A stretch of 64,000 nucleotides of DNA from Candidatus Cryptobacteroides gallistercoris (GTDB lineage: Bacteria; Bacteroidota; Bacteroidia; Bacteroidales; UBA932). Of the stretch, positions 36,164 to 48,200 are shown piece by piece. The notes below the pieces were generated by a model that had not been told where the DNA came from, did not search any database, and saw only the letters and a list, made by a program, of their open reading frames with translations. Made by a program: the position numbers and the translations under genes. Each line of letters starts with the position of its first letter. Within the stretch, counting starts at the first letter, position 1. The stretch is taken from positions 49,644 to 113,643 of the forward strand of contig JADIMJ010000065.1 of NCBI GenBank assembly GCA_017694835.1, in the 5' to 3' direction.

Positions 36164-36376
36164 ATGGAAACACAGGAAAATAAAAAAAGAGGAATGCATT
36201 GGATGATAAAAATGCTGCTTCCTCTGATGATTATGGTATTCTCCGGCATATTTCTCTATGTCGGATATTTTAAGACCGATGTTTCAGAAATGCCTTTGCT
36301 GAACAAAATCATCTGGTGGATTCTATTCGGATACGGACTATTCAGAATAATCGTCATACTTGTCAAAAGAAAGTAA
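36164..36376 (+). CDS. Small conserved-type membrane protein
   Basis: 70 aa; two TM segments (MLLPLMIMVFSGIFLYVGYF and IIWWILFGYGLFRIIVIL). Confidence 0.7.
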   Translation: METQENKKRGMHWMIKMLLPLMIMVFSGIFLYVGYFKTDVSEMPLLNKIIWWILFGYGLFRIIVILVKRK

Positions 36377-36400
36377 TCCGAAAACCGCACCAAAGACAAT

Positions 36401-38482
36401 TCAGCGACCGAAATACACAAGAAGCACTGACACATCAGCAGGAGAAACACCTGAAATCCTCGAGGCCTGGGCAATGGTTCTCGGGGAATATTTTTTCAGC
36501 TTCTGCCTGCATTCTATAGAAAGACTCTCTACTTTGTCAAAGTCAAACCCTTCCGGTATAGCCAGGTTTTCAAGGCGCATTATCTTGTCGGCAATCTTCT
36601 GTTCCCTGTCAATGTATCCTTTATATTTAATGGATATTTCACAGGATTCCAGTATTTCCCTTTTATATATTTCCGAAATCCTGCCATCCATATCAGTCTC
36701 CCCTACTTCAGACAACGGATAATCCGCATTACTCTTCAGAACAGCAAGAGCATCATCCAAAGAAGATGCTGAACATACAGGATTATTTGAAACTCCGTTT
36801 AATATATCCCTGTAACTTTTGCCGCCGGAGATTTCATCAAATGGATTATAAAAAATCTCGTCAAGACCGATTTGATGTTTTTGAAAAGTTCCACGTGGAA
36901 CAAATCCAAAAATATCATTCAATTTTACCTGCGGCCTTATGACAAGATCTGAAAATTTCTTTTTAGAGACAAGCGGGGCAGTTCCGACTGATTCCAAGTA
37001 ATCATTTATGGTATCCGGACGCAAGGATATTTCATCAAAGAAAGTATTCATCTTTGATATCGATTCATACTTTCTCATCGTATAGTCATATCTGAACTTG
37101 TCGGCAAGCCCTATTTTAAAGGAGAGAGGTGTCAGCCTGAAATCAGCATTGTCCTGCCTGAGTAGAATCCTGTACTCCGCCCTTGATGTAAACATCCTGT
37201 ATGGTTCGTCGACGCCTTTTGTTATAAGGTCATCAATTAGCACACCTATGTATGCCTGGTCACGCTTCAATACAAAAGGTTCCTGTTCATGAATCTTGAG
37301 ATGAGCGTTGATACCGGCCATCAGACCTTGCGCAGCCGCCTCTTCATATCCGGTCGTACCATTGATCTGACCGGCAAAATAAAGATTTTCGATTGACTTC
37401 AGCTCAAGGGTAGGCTTAAGCTGTGTCGGGTCAAAATAATCATATTCCACCGCATAGGCAGGTCTGAAAATCTTTGCATTTTCAAGGCCCTCTATCTTGT
37501 GCATGGCATCCAGCTGAACCTGCAGAGGAAGTGAAGACGAAAATCCCTGGAGATAGTATTCTCCGGTGCTTCTGCCTTCCGGCTCAAGGAAGAGCTGATG
37601 CGAATCCTTGTCGGCAAAAGTACGGAGCTTGTCTTCTATGCTCGGACAATACCTCGGACCGATGCCTTTGATTTTTCCGGAAAACAAAGGCGAATCCTTG
37701 AATCCGGACTTCAGGATATCATGTACCTCGGCATTTGTATGGAGAATGAAACAAGGCATCTGCGGAGTCCCGTTCTGAGCAGTCGAAAGATACGGAAGAT
37801 AAGAAAATTTTTCAGGCTCTGCATCCCCCGTCTGGACCGGGAGCCTTGATGTGTCTACAGACGAAATGTCAATTCTCGGTGGAGTACCCGTCTTCATCCT
37901 TGCTGTCCTTATGCCCATTTCAACAAGACGGGAAGTCAGACCATATGAAGACAGCTCCCCTATCCTTCCTCCCTCAAAACTCTGCTTTCCTATGAAAAGC
38001 CTGCCGTCGAGGAAAGTTCCAGCCGTCAGGATAAGTGCCTGAGATTTGAATATTGCTCCGGTAGTCGTACAAATGCCCGATATACGGGAACCATCAAAAA
38101 TAAAATCAACCGCAGTATCTTGATAAATATCTAATTTACAATTACTTTCAAGCAATTTTCTCCAATTCAGGCTGTAATGCAATTTATCACATTGCGCGCG
38201 GGGACTCCACATGGCAGGCCCCTTCGACCTGTTTAGCATGCGGAACTGGAGAGTCGAAGCATCCGTGACAATTCCGGTATATCCTCCGAGCGCATCAATC
38301 TCACGGACTATCTGCCCTTTTGCAATCCCCCCTACCGCAGGATTGCACGACATCTGCGCAAAGCGCCCCATGTCCATTGTGACAAGAAGCACAGAAGACC
38401 CCATGCGTGCGGCGGCCATTGCGGCCTCGCAGCCGGCATGTCCGCCGCCGACTACTATTATATCATAAAAGACTCCGCTCAT
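36401..38482 (-). CDS. mnmG: tRNA uridine-5-carboxymethylaminomethyl(34) synthesis enzyme MnmG (GidA)
   Basis: [88 protein letters not shown]. Confidence 0.97.
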   Translation of the reverse strand: MSGVFYDIIVVGGGHAGCEAAMAAARMGSSVLLVTMDMGRFAQMSCNPAVGGIAKGQIVREIDALGGYTGIVTDASTLQFRMLNRSKGPAMWSPRAQCDKLHYSLNWRKLLESNCKLDIYQDTAVDFIFDGSRISGICTTTGAIFKSQALILTAGTFLDGRLFIGKQSFEGGRIGELSSYGLTSRLVEMGIRTARMKTGTPPRIDISSVDTSRLPVQTGDAEPEKFSYLPYLSTAQNGTPQMPCFILHTNAEVHDILKSGFKDSPLFSGKIKGIGPRYCPSIEDKLRTFADKDSHQLFLEPEGRSTGEYYLQGFSSSLPLQVQLDAMHKIEGLENAKIFRPAYAVEYDYFDPTQLKPTLELKSIENLYFAGQINGTTGYEEAAAQGLMAGINAHLKIHEQEPFVLKRDQAYIGVLIDDLITKGVDEPYRMFTSRAEYRILLRQDNADFRLTPLSFKIGLADKFRYDYTMRKYESISKMNTFFDEISLRPDTINDYLESVGTAPLVSKKKFSDLVIRPQVKLNDIFGFVPRGTFQKHQIGLDEIFYNPFDEISGGKSYRDILNGVSNNPVCSASSLDDALAVLKSNADYPLSEVGETDMDGRISEIYKREILESCEISIKYKGYIDREQKIADKIMRLENLAIPEGFDFDKVESLSIECRQKLKKYSPRTIAQASRISGVSPADVSVLLVYFGR
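36887..36902. promoter_or_regulatory. Second parS-like palindrome, inside mnmG
   Basis: AGTTCCACGTGGAACA, identical 16-mer to 36139-36154 (19-nt identity AAAGTTCCACGTGGAACAA). Confidence 0.75.
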
Positions 38483-38487
38483 CTCCG

Positions 38488-38907
38488 CTAAAGCAATTCC
38501 CTCAGTGACAGATAATAATTTTCCTTGGCCCTCATGACCGCGGTCTCTTCATCGGTATGGTCGTCATATCCTATGATATGAAGAAGACCATGGACAATCA
38601 CCCTGTTCAGCTCCTCGTTGAATTCAGTACCGTATTCAACGGCATTCTCCCCTACACTGTCCACACTGATGAACAAATCTCCGGACAGCCTGTCACCTTC
38701 CCTGTAATCAAAGGTAATGATGTCGGTGAAATAATCATGACCGAGATATTTCCGGTTAATGTCAAGGATATAATTGTCGGAACAGAAAATGACAGAAATG
38801 TCTCCGAGACGACATATCTCACTCTCTGCCACAAGTTTAAGCCATTTGCGCGTTAAGATTTTCTGCCTGAAGACAAACTTCGTGTCCTCAAAATAAAATG
38901 ATACCAT
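38488..38907 (-). CDS. ybeY: rRNA maturation RNase YbeY
   Basis: [15 protein letters not shown]...[21 protein letters not shown] zinc motif HGxxHxxGYDH. Confidence 0.95.
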   Translation of the reverse strand: MVSFYFEDTKFVFRQKILTRKWLKLVAESEICRLGDISVIFCSDNYILDINRKYLGHDYFTDIITFDYREGDRLSGDLFISVDSVGENAVEYGTEFNEELNRVIVHGLLHIIGYDDHTDEETAVMRAKENYYLSLRELL

Positions 38908-39012
38908 GCTATAAATTTTCCGCAAATCTACAACATATAAAGAAAAAAGTTATGAAATAAAAATTATTATTTCTAACTTTACCGGACAAAATGGAAATAA
39001 AGCACAAGTAAT

Positions 39013-39708
39013 ATGGAAGTTAAAAAATCAGAAAAAGCCAATCTTGAAAACAAGAAGCTGCTCTTCCTTGAAATCGGCCTTATAATTTCATTGGCTGTAG
39101 TATACTTCGCCTTTGAATGGACCACAAAGGAAAAGCAAACTGTCGAGGCATTTGAGGAGACACAGGTTATTGTGGAAACTGAAGAAATGGTTCCTATCAC
39201 ACAGGAGACCCCTCCTCCTCCTCCATCAGCCCCTTCAATCCCCGTTCTTTCCGACCAGATTGATATCGTGGATGACGAGATTCAGGTTGACGATGACCTT
39301 TTCATGAATCTTGAGGACCAGGCTGACCTTGCCGTGGATGTAAAGGACTATGTTGCAGAAGTTGAAGAAGAAGTTGTGGAAGATGATGCAATTCCTTTCA
39401 TGCTTGTGGAGGAAAAGCCTTCATTCATGGGCGGTGACGCAAATGCATTCTCAAAATGGGTGAACGAGAGGCTTGAATATCCTGAAATAGCAAAGGAGAA
39501 CGGAGTACAGGGAAGAGTGACCCTCCAGTTCACAGTCAACACTGACGGTTCAGTCAGCAATGTGAAAGTTCTCCGCGGAGTCGACCCATCACTTGACAAG
39601 GAGGCCGTAAGAGTAGTTTCAATGTCACCTAAGTGGACTCCAGGAAAACAGAGGGACCGCGCAGTCAAGGTTACCTATACATTCCCTGTTATCTTCCAGT
39701 TGAGATAA
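39013..39708 (+). CDS. TonB family energy transducer
   Basis: 231 aa; N-terminal TM; PPPPPSAP proline-rich linker; C-terminal YPEIAKENGVQGRVTLQFTVNTDGSVSNVKVLRGVDPSLDKEAVRVVSMSPKWTPGKQRDRAVKVTYTFPVIFQL. Confidence 0.95.
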   Translation: MEVKKSEKANLENKKLLFLEIGLIISLAVVYFAFEWTTKEKQTVEAFEETQVIVETEEMVPITQETPPPPPSAPSIPVLSDQIDIVDDEIQVDDDLFMNLEDQADLAVDVKDYVAEVEEEVVEDDAIPFMLVEEKPSFMGGDANAFSKWVNERLEYPEIAKENGVQGRVTLQFTVNTDGSVSNVKVLRGVDPSLDKEAVRVVSMSPKWTPGKQRDRAVKVTYTFPVIFQLR

Positions 39709-39812
39709 TAAAGTGCAATATTTGACTTTTTATACCTTTGTTGAATTTATAGGATGGCCCGATGAGGGTCATCCTTATTTTTGTTGGGAAACAAACGGAA
39801 AATATATTAAGG

Positions 39813-40991
39813 ATGGAAGAGAGATATAAAGAAAAAGCTGTATTTGTCGGTGTAATTAAGCAGAATGATGATGAGAGACAGATACTTGAATATCTTGATG
39901 AACTGGAATTCCTCGCTGAGACAGCAGGAGCGCAAGGACAGAAAAGATTCATACAGAAGGTAGACAAGCCGGACAGCAGAACATACATCAGAAGAGGAAA
40001 ACTTGAAGAAATAAAGAATTTCATAGAGGAAAACGGCACTGATGTGGCCATATTTGACGACGAACTCTCCCCTACCCAGCTGAGGAACATTGAAAGGGAA
40101 CTCAACTGCAGAATACTTGACAGGACCAATCTGATTCTGGACATATTCGCACAAAGAGCCAAGACAGCCTATGCCAAGACACAGGTGGAACTTGCGCAAT
40201 ACCAATATCTGCTTCCGCGTCTTACCAGAATGTGGACACACCTTGAAAGACAGAAGGGAGGAATAGGAATGAGGGGTCCCGGCGAGACACAGATTGAAAC
40301 AGACAGACGCATCATCCAGGACAAGATAGCAAAGCTGAAGGAACAATTGAAGAAAATAGACAAGCAGATGGCCTCACAAAGAGGAAACAGAGGCTCTCTT
40401 GTAAGGATATCTCTCGTAGGATATACGAACGTGGGAAAAAGCACGCTGATGAATCTTCTCTCCAAAAGCGATGTGTTTGCTGAAAACAAGCTTTTTGCGA
40501 CACTTGACACAACGGTCAGAAAAGTCGTCATTGAAAATGTCCCATTCCTGCTCAGCGACACTGTAGGTTTTATCAGAAAACTGCCTACACAGCTTGTAGA
40601 GGCATTCAAAAGCACACTCGACGAAGTGCGCGAGGCTGACATTCTGATGCATGTTGTGGACATATCCCATCCGAACTTCGAGGAACAGATGCATGTTGTG
40701 GAACAGACATTAAAGGACATAAATGCGGCAGAAAAGCCCGTATTCGTCGTTTTTAACAAAATAGATGCATACAGATACGAAGAATACGACGAGTTTTCCC
40801 TTGTGCCTAAAAAACAGGAAAACTATACTCTCGATGAGTTCAAGAGAAGCTGGATTGCAAAGGAAAACACTCCATGTATCTTCATCTCCGCAAAAAACAA
40901 GACAGGAATAGACAAACTCAGGGCTGACTTGTATAAAATGGTTGCCGAAATCCACGCAGGTCGCTACCCTTTCAACAATTTTCTCTGGTAA
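39813..40991 (+). CDS. hflX: GTPase HflX
   Basis: RGPGETQIETDRRIIQDKIAKLKEQL; SLVGYTNVGKSTLMNLLSKSDVFAENKLFATLDTTVRKV; LLSDTVGFIRKLPTQLVEAFKSTLDEV. Confidence 0.96.
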   Translation: MEERYKEKAVFVGVIKQNDDERQILEYLDELEFLAETAGAQGQKRFIQKVDKPDSRTYIRRGKLEEIKNFIEENGTDVAIFDDELSPTQLRNIERELNCRILDRTNLILDIFAQRAKTAYAKTQVELAQYQYLLPRLTRMWTHLERQKGGIGMRGPGETQIETDRRIIQDKIAKLKEQLKKIDKQMASQRGNRGSLVRISLVGYTNVGKSTLMNLLSKSDVFAENKLFATLDTTVRKVVIENVPFLLSDTVGFIRKLPTQLVEAFKSTLDEVREADILMHVVDISHPNFEEQMHVVEQTLKDINAAEKPVFVVFNKIDAYRYEEYDEFSLVPKKQENYTLDEFKRSWIAKENTPCIFISAKNKTGIDKLRADLYKMVAEIHAGRYPFNNFLW

Positions 40992-41009
40992 CAGGGCAGA
41001 ACGACAAAA

Positions 41010-41038
41010 AAGAGGCCGGTCAATGTAGCCGGCCTCTT
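41010..41038. terminator. Bidirectional hairpin terminator between hflX and sdhB
   Basis: AAGAGGCCGG (41010-41019) / CCGGCCTCTT (41029-41038), preceded by an A-run (T-run on the minus strand). Confidence 0.8.
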
Positions 41039-41063
41039 GTCATATCTGGAATGACGAATTACT

Positions 41064-41843
41064 CTATTCCTTGAACTTGGCAGAGATAAATTCCCTGTTG
41101 AGCCTTGCAATATGGGAAATAGTCACATGCTTCGGACATTCCATCTCGCAGGCACGGGTGTTTGTACACGAACCGAAACCAAGCTCGTCCATCTTGGCAA
41201 CCATCGCCTTCGCACGCTTGGCGGCCTCTACCCTTCCCTGAGGAAGAAGTGCAAGTGAACTTACACGGGCAGCGACGAAGAGCATTGCAGAACCGTTCTT
41301 GCATGTAGCGACACAGGCACCGCAACCGATGCAGGCAGCCGCATCCATACTCTCTTCGGCAATTTCATGGGAAATAGGAATGACATTTCCGTCCGGAACA
41401 CCGCCGACATTGACTGAAACATAGCCACCGGCCTGCATTATCTTGTCAAAAGCCTGACGGTCAACGACAAGGTCCTTGATTACCGGAAATACATTGCTTC
41501 TCCACGGCTCTATTGTAATGGTGTCGCCATCCTTGAACTTGCGCATATGAAGCTGGCAAGTAGTCACTTCATCATCAGGTCCATGAGCCCTTCCGTTTAT
41601 ATAAAGAGAACATGCACCGCAGATACCCTCACGGCAGTCATGGTCGAACGATACAGGACCGCTGCTCTGGCATCCCCTCTCGACAGCCACCGGATCCATA
41701 CCTTCATGGATGAGCTGTTCATTAAGGATATCGAGCATCTCAAGGAAAGAACTGTCAGGAGATATGTTCTTTACCTTATATGTCTCGAAATGCCCTTTTG
41801 TCTTGGCGTTTTTCTGACGCCATACTTTCAAAGTCAAATCCAT
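41064..41843 (-). CDS. sdhB: Succinate dehydrogenase/fumarate reductase iron-sulfur subunit
   Basis: 259 aa; [71 protein letters not shown]. Confidence 0.95.
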   Translation of the reverse strand: MDLTLKVWRQKNAKTKGHFETYKVKNISPDSSFLEMLDILNEQLIHEGMDPVAVERGCQSSGPVSFDHDCREGICGACSLYINGRAHGPDDEVTTCQLHMRKFKDGDTITIEPWRSNVFPVIKDLVVDRQAFDKIMQAGGYVSVNVGGVPDGNVIPISHEIAEESMDAAACIGCGACVATCKNGSAMLFVAARVSSLALLPQGRVEAAKRAKAMVAKMDELGFGSCTNTRACEMECPKHVTISHIARLNREFISAKFKE

Positions 41844-41848
41844 TTCAA

Positions 41849-43795
41849 TTAGTCTTTATAGTTTCTGGTAGCTATCTTGATATTCTCATAAACGAGAGGC
41901 TCCTTGTGAAGTTCCGGCTCCTTGTCGTCGCCCTTGTATTCCCAGGCTGCGACATACATGAAATGCTCGTCATCGCGCTTGGTCTCGCCGTCCTCAGTCT
42001 GCATCTCCTCACGGAAATGTCCTCCGCATGATTCCTTGCGGTGAAGGGCGTCACGGGCCATGAGTTCACCGATCTCAAGGAAATCAGCCAGCCTGAGAGC
42101 CTTTTCAAGCTCCTGGTTGAAATTGTCCTTGTCACCTGCGACATGAACATCAGTCCAGAATTCCTTGCGGAGTTCCTTGATCATCTCGATGGCTTTCTTG
42201 AGGCCGGCTTCATTGCGGGCCATGCCGACATACTCCCACATGATGTGGCCGAGCTTCTTGTGTATCTCGTCTACGGTATGCTTGCCCTTGATGGACATGA
42301 GCTTGTCTATCTTTTCCCTGACAGCTTTCTCAGCCTCTACGAATTCAGGGGCATTGGTGTCAGGCACAGGATACTTGAACTGTCCGGCGAGATAGTCTCC
42401 TATTGTATAAGGAAGAATAAAATATCCGTCGGCAAGACCCTGCATGAGAGCCGAAGCACCGAGACGGTTTCCTCCATGGTCGCTGAAGTTTGCCTCACCG
42501 ATTGCATAAAGCCCAGGTACAGTGGTCTGGAGATTGTAATCTACCCAAAGTCCGCCCATGGTATAGTGGATAGCAGGATAAATCATCATAGGCTCCTTGT
42601 ACGGATTGGTATCGGTAATCTTCTGATACATCTGGAAAAGGTTTCCGTATCTCTCGCGTATCTTGTCCTCACCGAGCCTTGCAATTGCAGTGCTGAAGTC
42701 AAGGAATACCGCAAGTCCGGTCTCATTGACGCCGAAGCCTGCATCGCATCTCTCCTTTGCGGCACGTGAAGCCACGTCACGCGGAACAAGGTTTCCGAAT
42801 GCAGGATATCTGCGCTCAAGATAGTAGTCGCGGTCTTCCTCAGGAATCTGTGACGGCTTCACTTCCTTTCTGCGAAGTCTCATCACATCCTCCATCTTCT
42901 TCGGAACCCAGATGCGGCCGTCATTCCTGAGCGACTCGGACATAAGAGTCAGCTTTGACTGCTGGTCACCGTGGACAGGAATACAGGTCGGATGTATCTG
43001 TGCAAAACAAGGATTTGCGAAATAAGCTCCCTTCTTATAGCACTGCCATGCCGCAGAACCGTTGCTGTTCATGGCATTAGTAGAAAGGAAGTATGTATTG
43101 CCGTATCCGCCGGACGCGATTACTACGGCATGCGCGCCGAATCTTTCAATTTCTCCTGTAACAAGATTCCTTGCGATGATTCCCTTTGCCTCGCCGTTGA
43201 TGAGAACCACATCAAGCATTTCATGACGCGGATAACTCTTTACGTTTCCTTCTGCAATCTGGCGGTTCATTGCGGCATATGCCCCGAGAAGAAGCTGCTG
43301 GCCTGTCTGGCCGCGGGCATAGAATGTACGGCTTACCTGGGCGCCGCCGAATGACCGGTTGGACAGAAGTCCGCCGTACTCGCGAGCAAAAGGAACCCCC
43401 TGGGCAACACACTGGTCTATGATGTTTCCGCTCACTTCGGCAAGACGGTAAACATTGGCCTCGCGGCTGCGGTAGTCTCCACCCTTGATGGTCTCATAGA
43501 ATAGACGGTAGACCGAGTCATTGTCACTCTGGTAATTCTTTGCGGCATTGATGCCACCCTGTGCGGCAATTGAATGTGCACGACGAGGGGAATCACTGAT
43601 GCAGAACACCTTGACCCTATAACCGAGCTGTCCGAGCGTAGCAGCTGCAGATGCTCCGCCAAGACCGGTTCCGATGACAATAATCTCGATTTTCCTCTTG
43701 TTGCCGGGATTGACAACACGAAGCTGAGATTTATGCTTTGTCCATTTTTCAGACAAAGGACCCTCAGGAATCTTAGAAATTAGTTTTTCGGCCAT
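41849..43795 (-). CDS. sdhA: Succinate dehydrogenase/fumarate reductase flavoprotein subunit
   Basis: [95 protein letters not shown]. Confidence 0.96.
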   Translation of the reverse strand: MAEKLISKIPEGPLSEKWTKHKSQLRVVNPGNKRKIEIIVIGTGLGGASAAATLGQLGYRVKVFCISDSPRRAHSIAAQGGINAAKNYQSDNDSVYRLFYETIKGGDYRSREANVYRLAEVSGNIIDQCVAQGVPFAREYGGLLSNRSFGGAQVSRTFYARGQTGQQLLLGAYAAMNRQIAEGNVKSYPRHEMLDVVLINGEAKGIIARNLVTGEIERFGAHAVVIASGGYGNTYFLSTNAMNSNGSAAWQCYKKGAYFANPCFAQIHPTCIPVHGDQQSKLTLMSESLRNDGRIWVPKKMEDVMRLRRKEVKPSQIPEEDRDYYLERRYPAFGNLVPRDVASRAAKERCDAGFGVNETGLAVFLDFSTAIARLGEDKIRERYGNLFQMYQKITDTNPYKEPMMIYPAIHYTMGGLWVDYNLQTTVPGLYAIGEANFSDHGGNRLGASALMQGLADGYFILPYTIGDYLAGQFKYPVPDTNAPEFVEAEKAVREKIDKLMSIKGKHTVDEIHKKLGHIMWEYVGMARNEAGLKKAIEMIKELRKEFWTDVHVAGDKDNFNQELEKALRLADFLEIGELMARDALHRKESCGGHFREEMQTEDGETKRDDEHFMYVAAWEYKGDDKEPELHKEPLVYENIKIATRNYKD

Positions 43796-43897
43796 TTTAT
43801 ATCGATTAATGAAATTTCGGCACAATTTTAATCATTTTTAGGCGAATTAGCAATTAATTCAGCCATTATCATATCATCTTATGTTTATCAGCAAAAA

Positions 43898-44929
43898 CTA
43901 AAACAATGAGGGGTCGGTTTCGCCGGCTCCCGGGCGGTCTATCCCAAGATGGGAATAGGCGAGTTCCGTCGCTTCCCTTCCGCGCGGCGTCCTGATTATG
44001 AACCCTTCCTTGATGAGGAACGGTTCATAGACTTCCTCAAGAGTACCCTGGTCCTCCCCCACTGCAGTCGCAATGGTATTTGCCCCGACCGGACCGCCCC
44101 TGAACTTTGTTATTATGGTCCTGAGAATCTTGTTGTCGATGGAATCGAGCCCCCTCTTGTCAATATTCAGGGCATCAAGGGCATATCTTGCTATACCTAT
44201 GTCAATGTGCCCGTTGCCCATGACCTGGGCGAAATCCCGGACCCGTCTCAACAAAGAGTTGGCGATTCTCGGGGTGCCGCGGCTCCTGAGGGCAATCTCA
44301 TATGCGGCGTCATCCTCAATCCCTATCCTGAGAATCGAGGCGCTTCTCTTTACTATATGTACAAGCGTAGGCGTGTCATAGTATTCAAGGGCGCATGTTA
44401 TTCCGAATCTGGCCCTGAGCGGCGAAGTCAGAAGCCCGCTTCTCGTAGTAGCCCCGACAAGTGTAAAAGGATTGAGGGAAATCCGCACAGACCTGGCCCC
44501 CGGCCCCTTGTCAATCATTATGTCTATGACAAAATCCTCCATTGCGGAATATAGGTACTCCTCTACCTCGGGTGCGAGCCGGTGGATCTCGTCAATGAAC
44601 AGCACGTCTCCTTCTTCAAGTGAAGTCAGCAGCCCCGCGAGGTCACCGGGCTTGTCAAGCACAGGACCGGAAGTCACTTTCATGTTTACACCGAGCTCAT
44701 TGGCTATGATATGCGCAAGAGTAGTCTTCCCGAGGCCTGGAGGGCCGTGGAAAAGCACATGGTCAAGAGGCTCCCCTCTCATCTTTGCTGCCTTGATGAA
44801 TATCCTGAGATTCGCGACGGTCTTGTCCTGGCCAGTAAAATCCTGAAGTTCCTGAGGCCTTATGATTCCGTCAAATTCCTTATCTTTGTCCGAGTTTACA
44901 TTATGGGGGTCAAAATGTCCGTTCATCAC
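43898..44929 (-). CDS. ruvB: Holliday junction branch migration DNA helicase RuvB
   Basis: [81 protein letters not shown]. Confidence 0.97.
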   Translation of the reverse strand: MMNGHFDPHNVNSDKDKEFDGIIRPQELQDFTGQDKTVANLRIFIKAAKMRGEPLDHVLFHGPPGLGKTTLAHIIANELGVNMKVTSGPVLDKPGDLAGLLTSLEEGDVLFIDEIHRLAPEVEEYLYSAMEDFVIDIMIDKGPGARSVRISLNPFTLVGATTRSGLLTSPLRARFGITCALEYYDTPTLVHIVKRSASILRIGIEDDAAYEIALRSRGTPRIANSLLRRVRDFAQVMGNGHIDIGIARYALDALNIDKRGLDSIDNKILRTIITKFRGGPVGANTIATAVGEDQGTLEEVYEPFLIKEGFIIRTPRGREATELAYSHLGIDRPGAGETDPSLF

Positions 44930-45024
44930 ACAGAAGCTAAATTAAAGTGCCTGGCCGGCATCATCATCATTAAAAACATACAAATATAGTCTTTTTATAT
45001 TTCTGTTTATTGTGATTATACTCG

Positions 45025-45262
45025 TGTTGAAATGTTGACAATTATTTCAGATTGTTTATTTTCAATTATTTACACTTGAGTTTTCTTGTTGATAACGGCT
45101 TTTGAAACTTTTTTGAAATTATTTCTTAATCACTTTGATTTTGATTTCAGGCAGTGTATGTAAAGATTATTTTAATTTCATAATGTATTTTTGAATTTTT
45201 ATACGATGCGTTTTCAACAGGTTTTTAACATTTGTTCCGATGTTTTCAACAGGTTGTCAACA
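45025..45262. other. Candidate oriC: AT-rich ruvB/mfd intergenic region with seven DnaA-box-like nonamers
   Basis: TGTTGAAAT 45025-45033, TGTTGACAA 45033-45041, TGTTGATAA 45087-45095, TTTTCAACA 45211-45219, TTTTTAACA 45222-45230, TTTTCAACA 45243-45251, TTGTCAACA 45254-45262; the 14-mer GTTTTCAACAGGTT occurs at 45210 and 45242. Confidence 0.5.
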
Positions 45263-45276
45263 ATATTTGCAAAAGA

Positions 45277-48200
45277 ATGAAAATATCAGAAAAAACAACG
45301 TCAGAACTTTCTGCGCGGCTGAAAAAAAATGAGGAGACATATTGTTCAGGTCTTATACTTTCAGCAAGATGGCTTGTGCTTTCCTCAGTCATGAAGTCCG
45401 GAATCCACCTTGTTGTCCTGCCAGACAGGGAGAGTGCGGAATATTGTGCGTCTGATTTCTACGGCATGATAGATGGGGACCGTGTGTTTTTTCTTCCGGA
45501 TTCCGGACGGAGTCTTGAAAGAAGCAACTACAGGTCTTCGCTGAGGGTACAGAGGACTGCTGCCATAGGGAGGCTGTCCGAGTTTTCCGGAGATGATCTT
45601 CTTGTCATCGTGTCCTATCCGCAGGCTCTTGAGGAAGGGATGCCGGATGCTTCAGAAATAGGAGGAGCGGTGCTGAAGCTCCGTACGGGAGACGAGTGCA
45701 GTCACGATGAAATAGCGGAGGCGCTTTTTTCAAAAGGCTTTGAACGCGTGGACTTTGTGTCTTCACCGGGACAATTTGCAGTAAGAGGCGGCATAATCGA
45801 CATATTCTCATATTCATTCAACAATCCGTACAGGATAGGATTCTTCGGCGATGAGATAGAAAGCATAAATGTATTTGACTGCAATACCCAGCTTTCTGTC
45901 AGCAAGACTGATGAAATCGAGATTTTTCCCGATTTTTCCGCCCGGGAAGAAGGAAATCTCTCATTTATCCATGACAAGCTGAAGCCCGGGAGCACAATAT
46001 GGTTTGATTCTTCGGACATGTATTGTGAAAAGGACTTTTTCAGTCATCTGCTTCCTTTCCGTCATGTCTTCATTGATACCCCTGTCTCGGGGAGGGGCAA
46101 GGATGTACTTAAGTTTGAAATCGCCCCGCAGCCTTCTTTCAACAAGAATTTTGAACTGCTCACCGCAGACATCAGGGAGAAGATTGAATCAGGATATAAG
46201 GTATATATTTTCGGGGAGAAAGAATCCCAGCTGGAGAGGCTGCGTTCCATTCTGTCACAGAACGGCGGGCTTTTGCCTGAATTCTGCCGGGGGAAGAATA
46301 TCCACAGCGGATTCATAGACCGCGAGGACCGTATATGCTGCTATTCCGACCATGAGATTTTCGACCGCTTCCACAGGGTGAGCATAAGAAGGACCGTCGA
46401 GAAGAGCGAGCAGCTCACGATAAACGACCTGACAGCTTTCAATATAGGCGACTATGTAGTGCATATAGACTACGGAATCGGTATTTTCGGCGGCCTTGTC
46501 AAGATGACCGATGACAAGGGGCGGGTGCATGAGCTCGTGAAGATATCCTACAAGGACAATGACACGGTTTTCGTGTCCGTCCATGCTCTTCACAAGATAT
46601 CAAGATACAAGTCAAAGGATTCCGAGCCTCCGAAAATCAACAAGCTGGGCTCCAGGACATGGCAGAATCTCAAGAACAGCACCAAGTCCAAGGTCAAGGA
46701 CATAGCAAAGGAGCTCATTCAGCTCTATGCCAAGAGAAAGGCTGCAAAAGGCTTTGCCTTTTCCCCTGATTCGTATATGCAGGAAGAGCTTGAGTCTTCG
46801 TTCATGTATGAGGATACGCCGGACCAGGAGAAGGCAGTAAGGGCCGTAAAGCATGACATGGAGGATGACTGCCCGATGGACAGGCTTGTGTGCGGGGATG
46901 TCGGGTTCGGAAAGACGGAAGTTGCAGTCAGGGCGGCATTCAAGGCTGTGGCTGACAGTAAGCAGGTGGCAGTGCTTGTGCCGACCACGATACTTGCGCT
47001 GCAGCATTACAATACTTTTTCGGGCAGGCTGAAGGACTTCCCGTGTTCAATAGACTATGTTAGCCGCCTGAGGACGGCAAAGGAGATATCAGGAATACAG
47101 GAAAGACTGAAGAAAGGAACCCTCGACATAGTCATAGGGACACACAAGCTCCTCGGAAAGGGATTTGAATTCAAGGACCTCGGACTCCTGATAATAGACG
47201 AGGAGCAGAAGTTCGGAGTGAGCGCCAAGGAAAAGCTCAAGCAGATGAAACTTTCGGTGGATACGCTGACTCTTACCGCAACACCTATCCCGAGGACACT
47301 GCAGTTCTCCCTTCTCGGGGCGCGTGACCTTTCCATAATAAATACTCCCCCGCCCAACAGGATACCTGTCCAGACGGAAATAATGCTTTTCGACAATGAT
47401 GAGATAAGGAGCGTAATCAATTATGAGCTGAACCGAGGCGGACAGGTATTCTTCGTCCACAACAGAGTCGAGGAACTCCAGTCGATAGCGGACATACTCC
47501 ACAGGATGATACCTGACATGAAGATATGTGTAGCCCATGGGCAGATGGAGCCGAAGGTTCTTGAAAACAAAATTCTTGACTTTATGGCTGGAGACTACGA
47601 CCTTCTTCTGTGCACTACCATCATAGAGAACGGCCTTGACATTCCGAATGCCAACACCATCATCATCAACCAGGCCCAGAACATAGGACTCAGTGACCTG
47701 CACCAGCTCAGGGGAAGGGTGGGACGGTCCAACAAGAAGGCATTCTGCTATCTGATAGTTCCTCCGATGACTTCCATGACCGATGATGCCCGCCGCAGGC
47801 TGAAGGCGATAGAGGCATTTTCGGACCTCGGAAGCGGCTTCAACATAGCCATGCAGGACCTTGACATAAGAGGAGCGGGAAATCTGCTTGGGGCAGAGCA
47901 GAGCGGCTTCATTTCAGACATGGGACTTGAGACATATCAGAAGATATTGTCAGAAGCCATGGAAGAACTCGGGATGGAGACTGGAATACAGTCGGTCTCC
48001 ACTGCCGGCGCATCTTATTCGGACTGTACCATTGACACTGACCTTGAGGTCATGATACCTGACAGCTACATAAATATATCCGCAGAAAAAATAAGGATAT
48101 ACAAGGAACTTGACTCCCTTTCCGACGAAAGGGAAATAGACAGGATGAAGCTGAAGCTTGAAGACAGGTTCGGCAAGATGCCCGAAGAAACTTCAAGGCT

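Noticed and set aside
39981-40346. Short minus-strand ORFs antisense to hflX
   Set aside because: HflX is unambiguous on the plus strand; antisense frames show no family features.
42761-42775. Another CACGTG (GCACGTGAAG) inside sdhA
   Set aside because: Lacks the GTTNC/GNAAC arms needed for parS, so treated as a chance hexamer.
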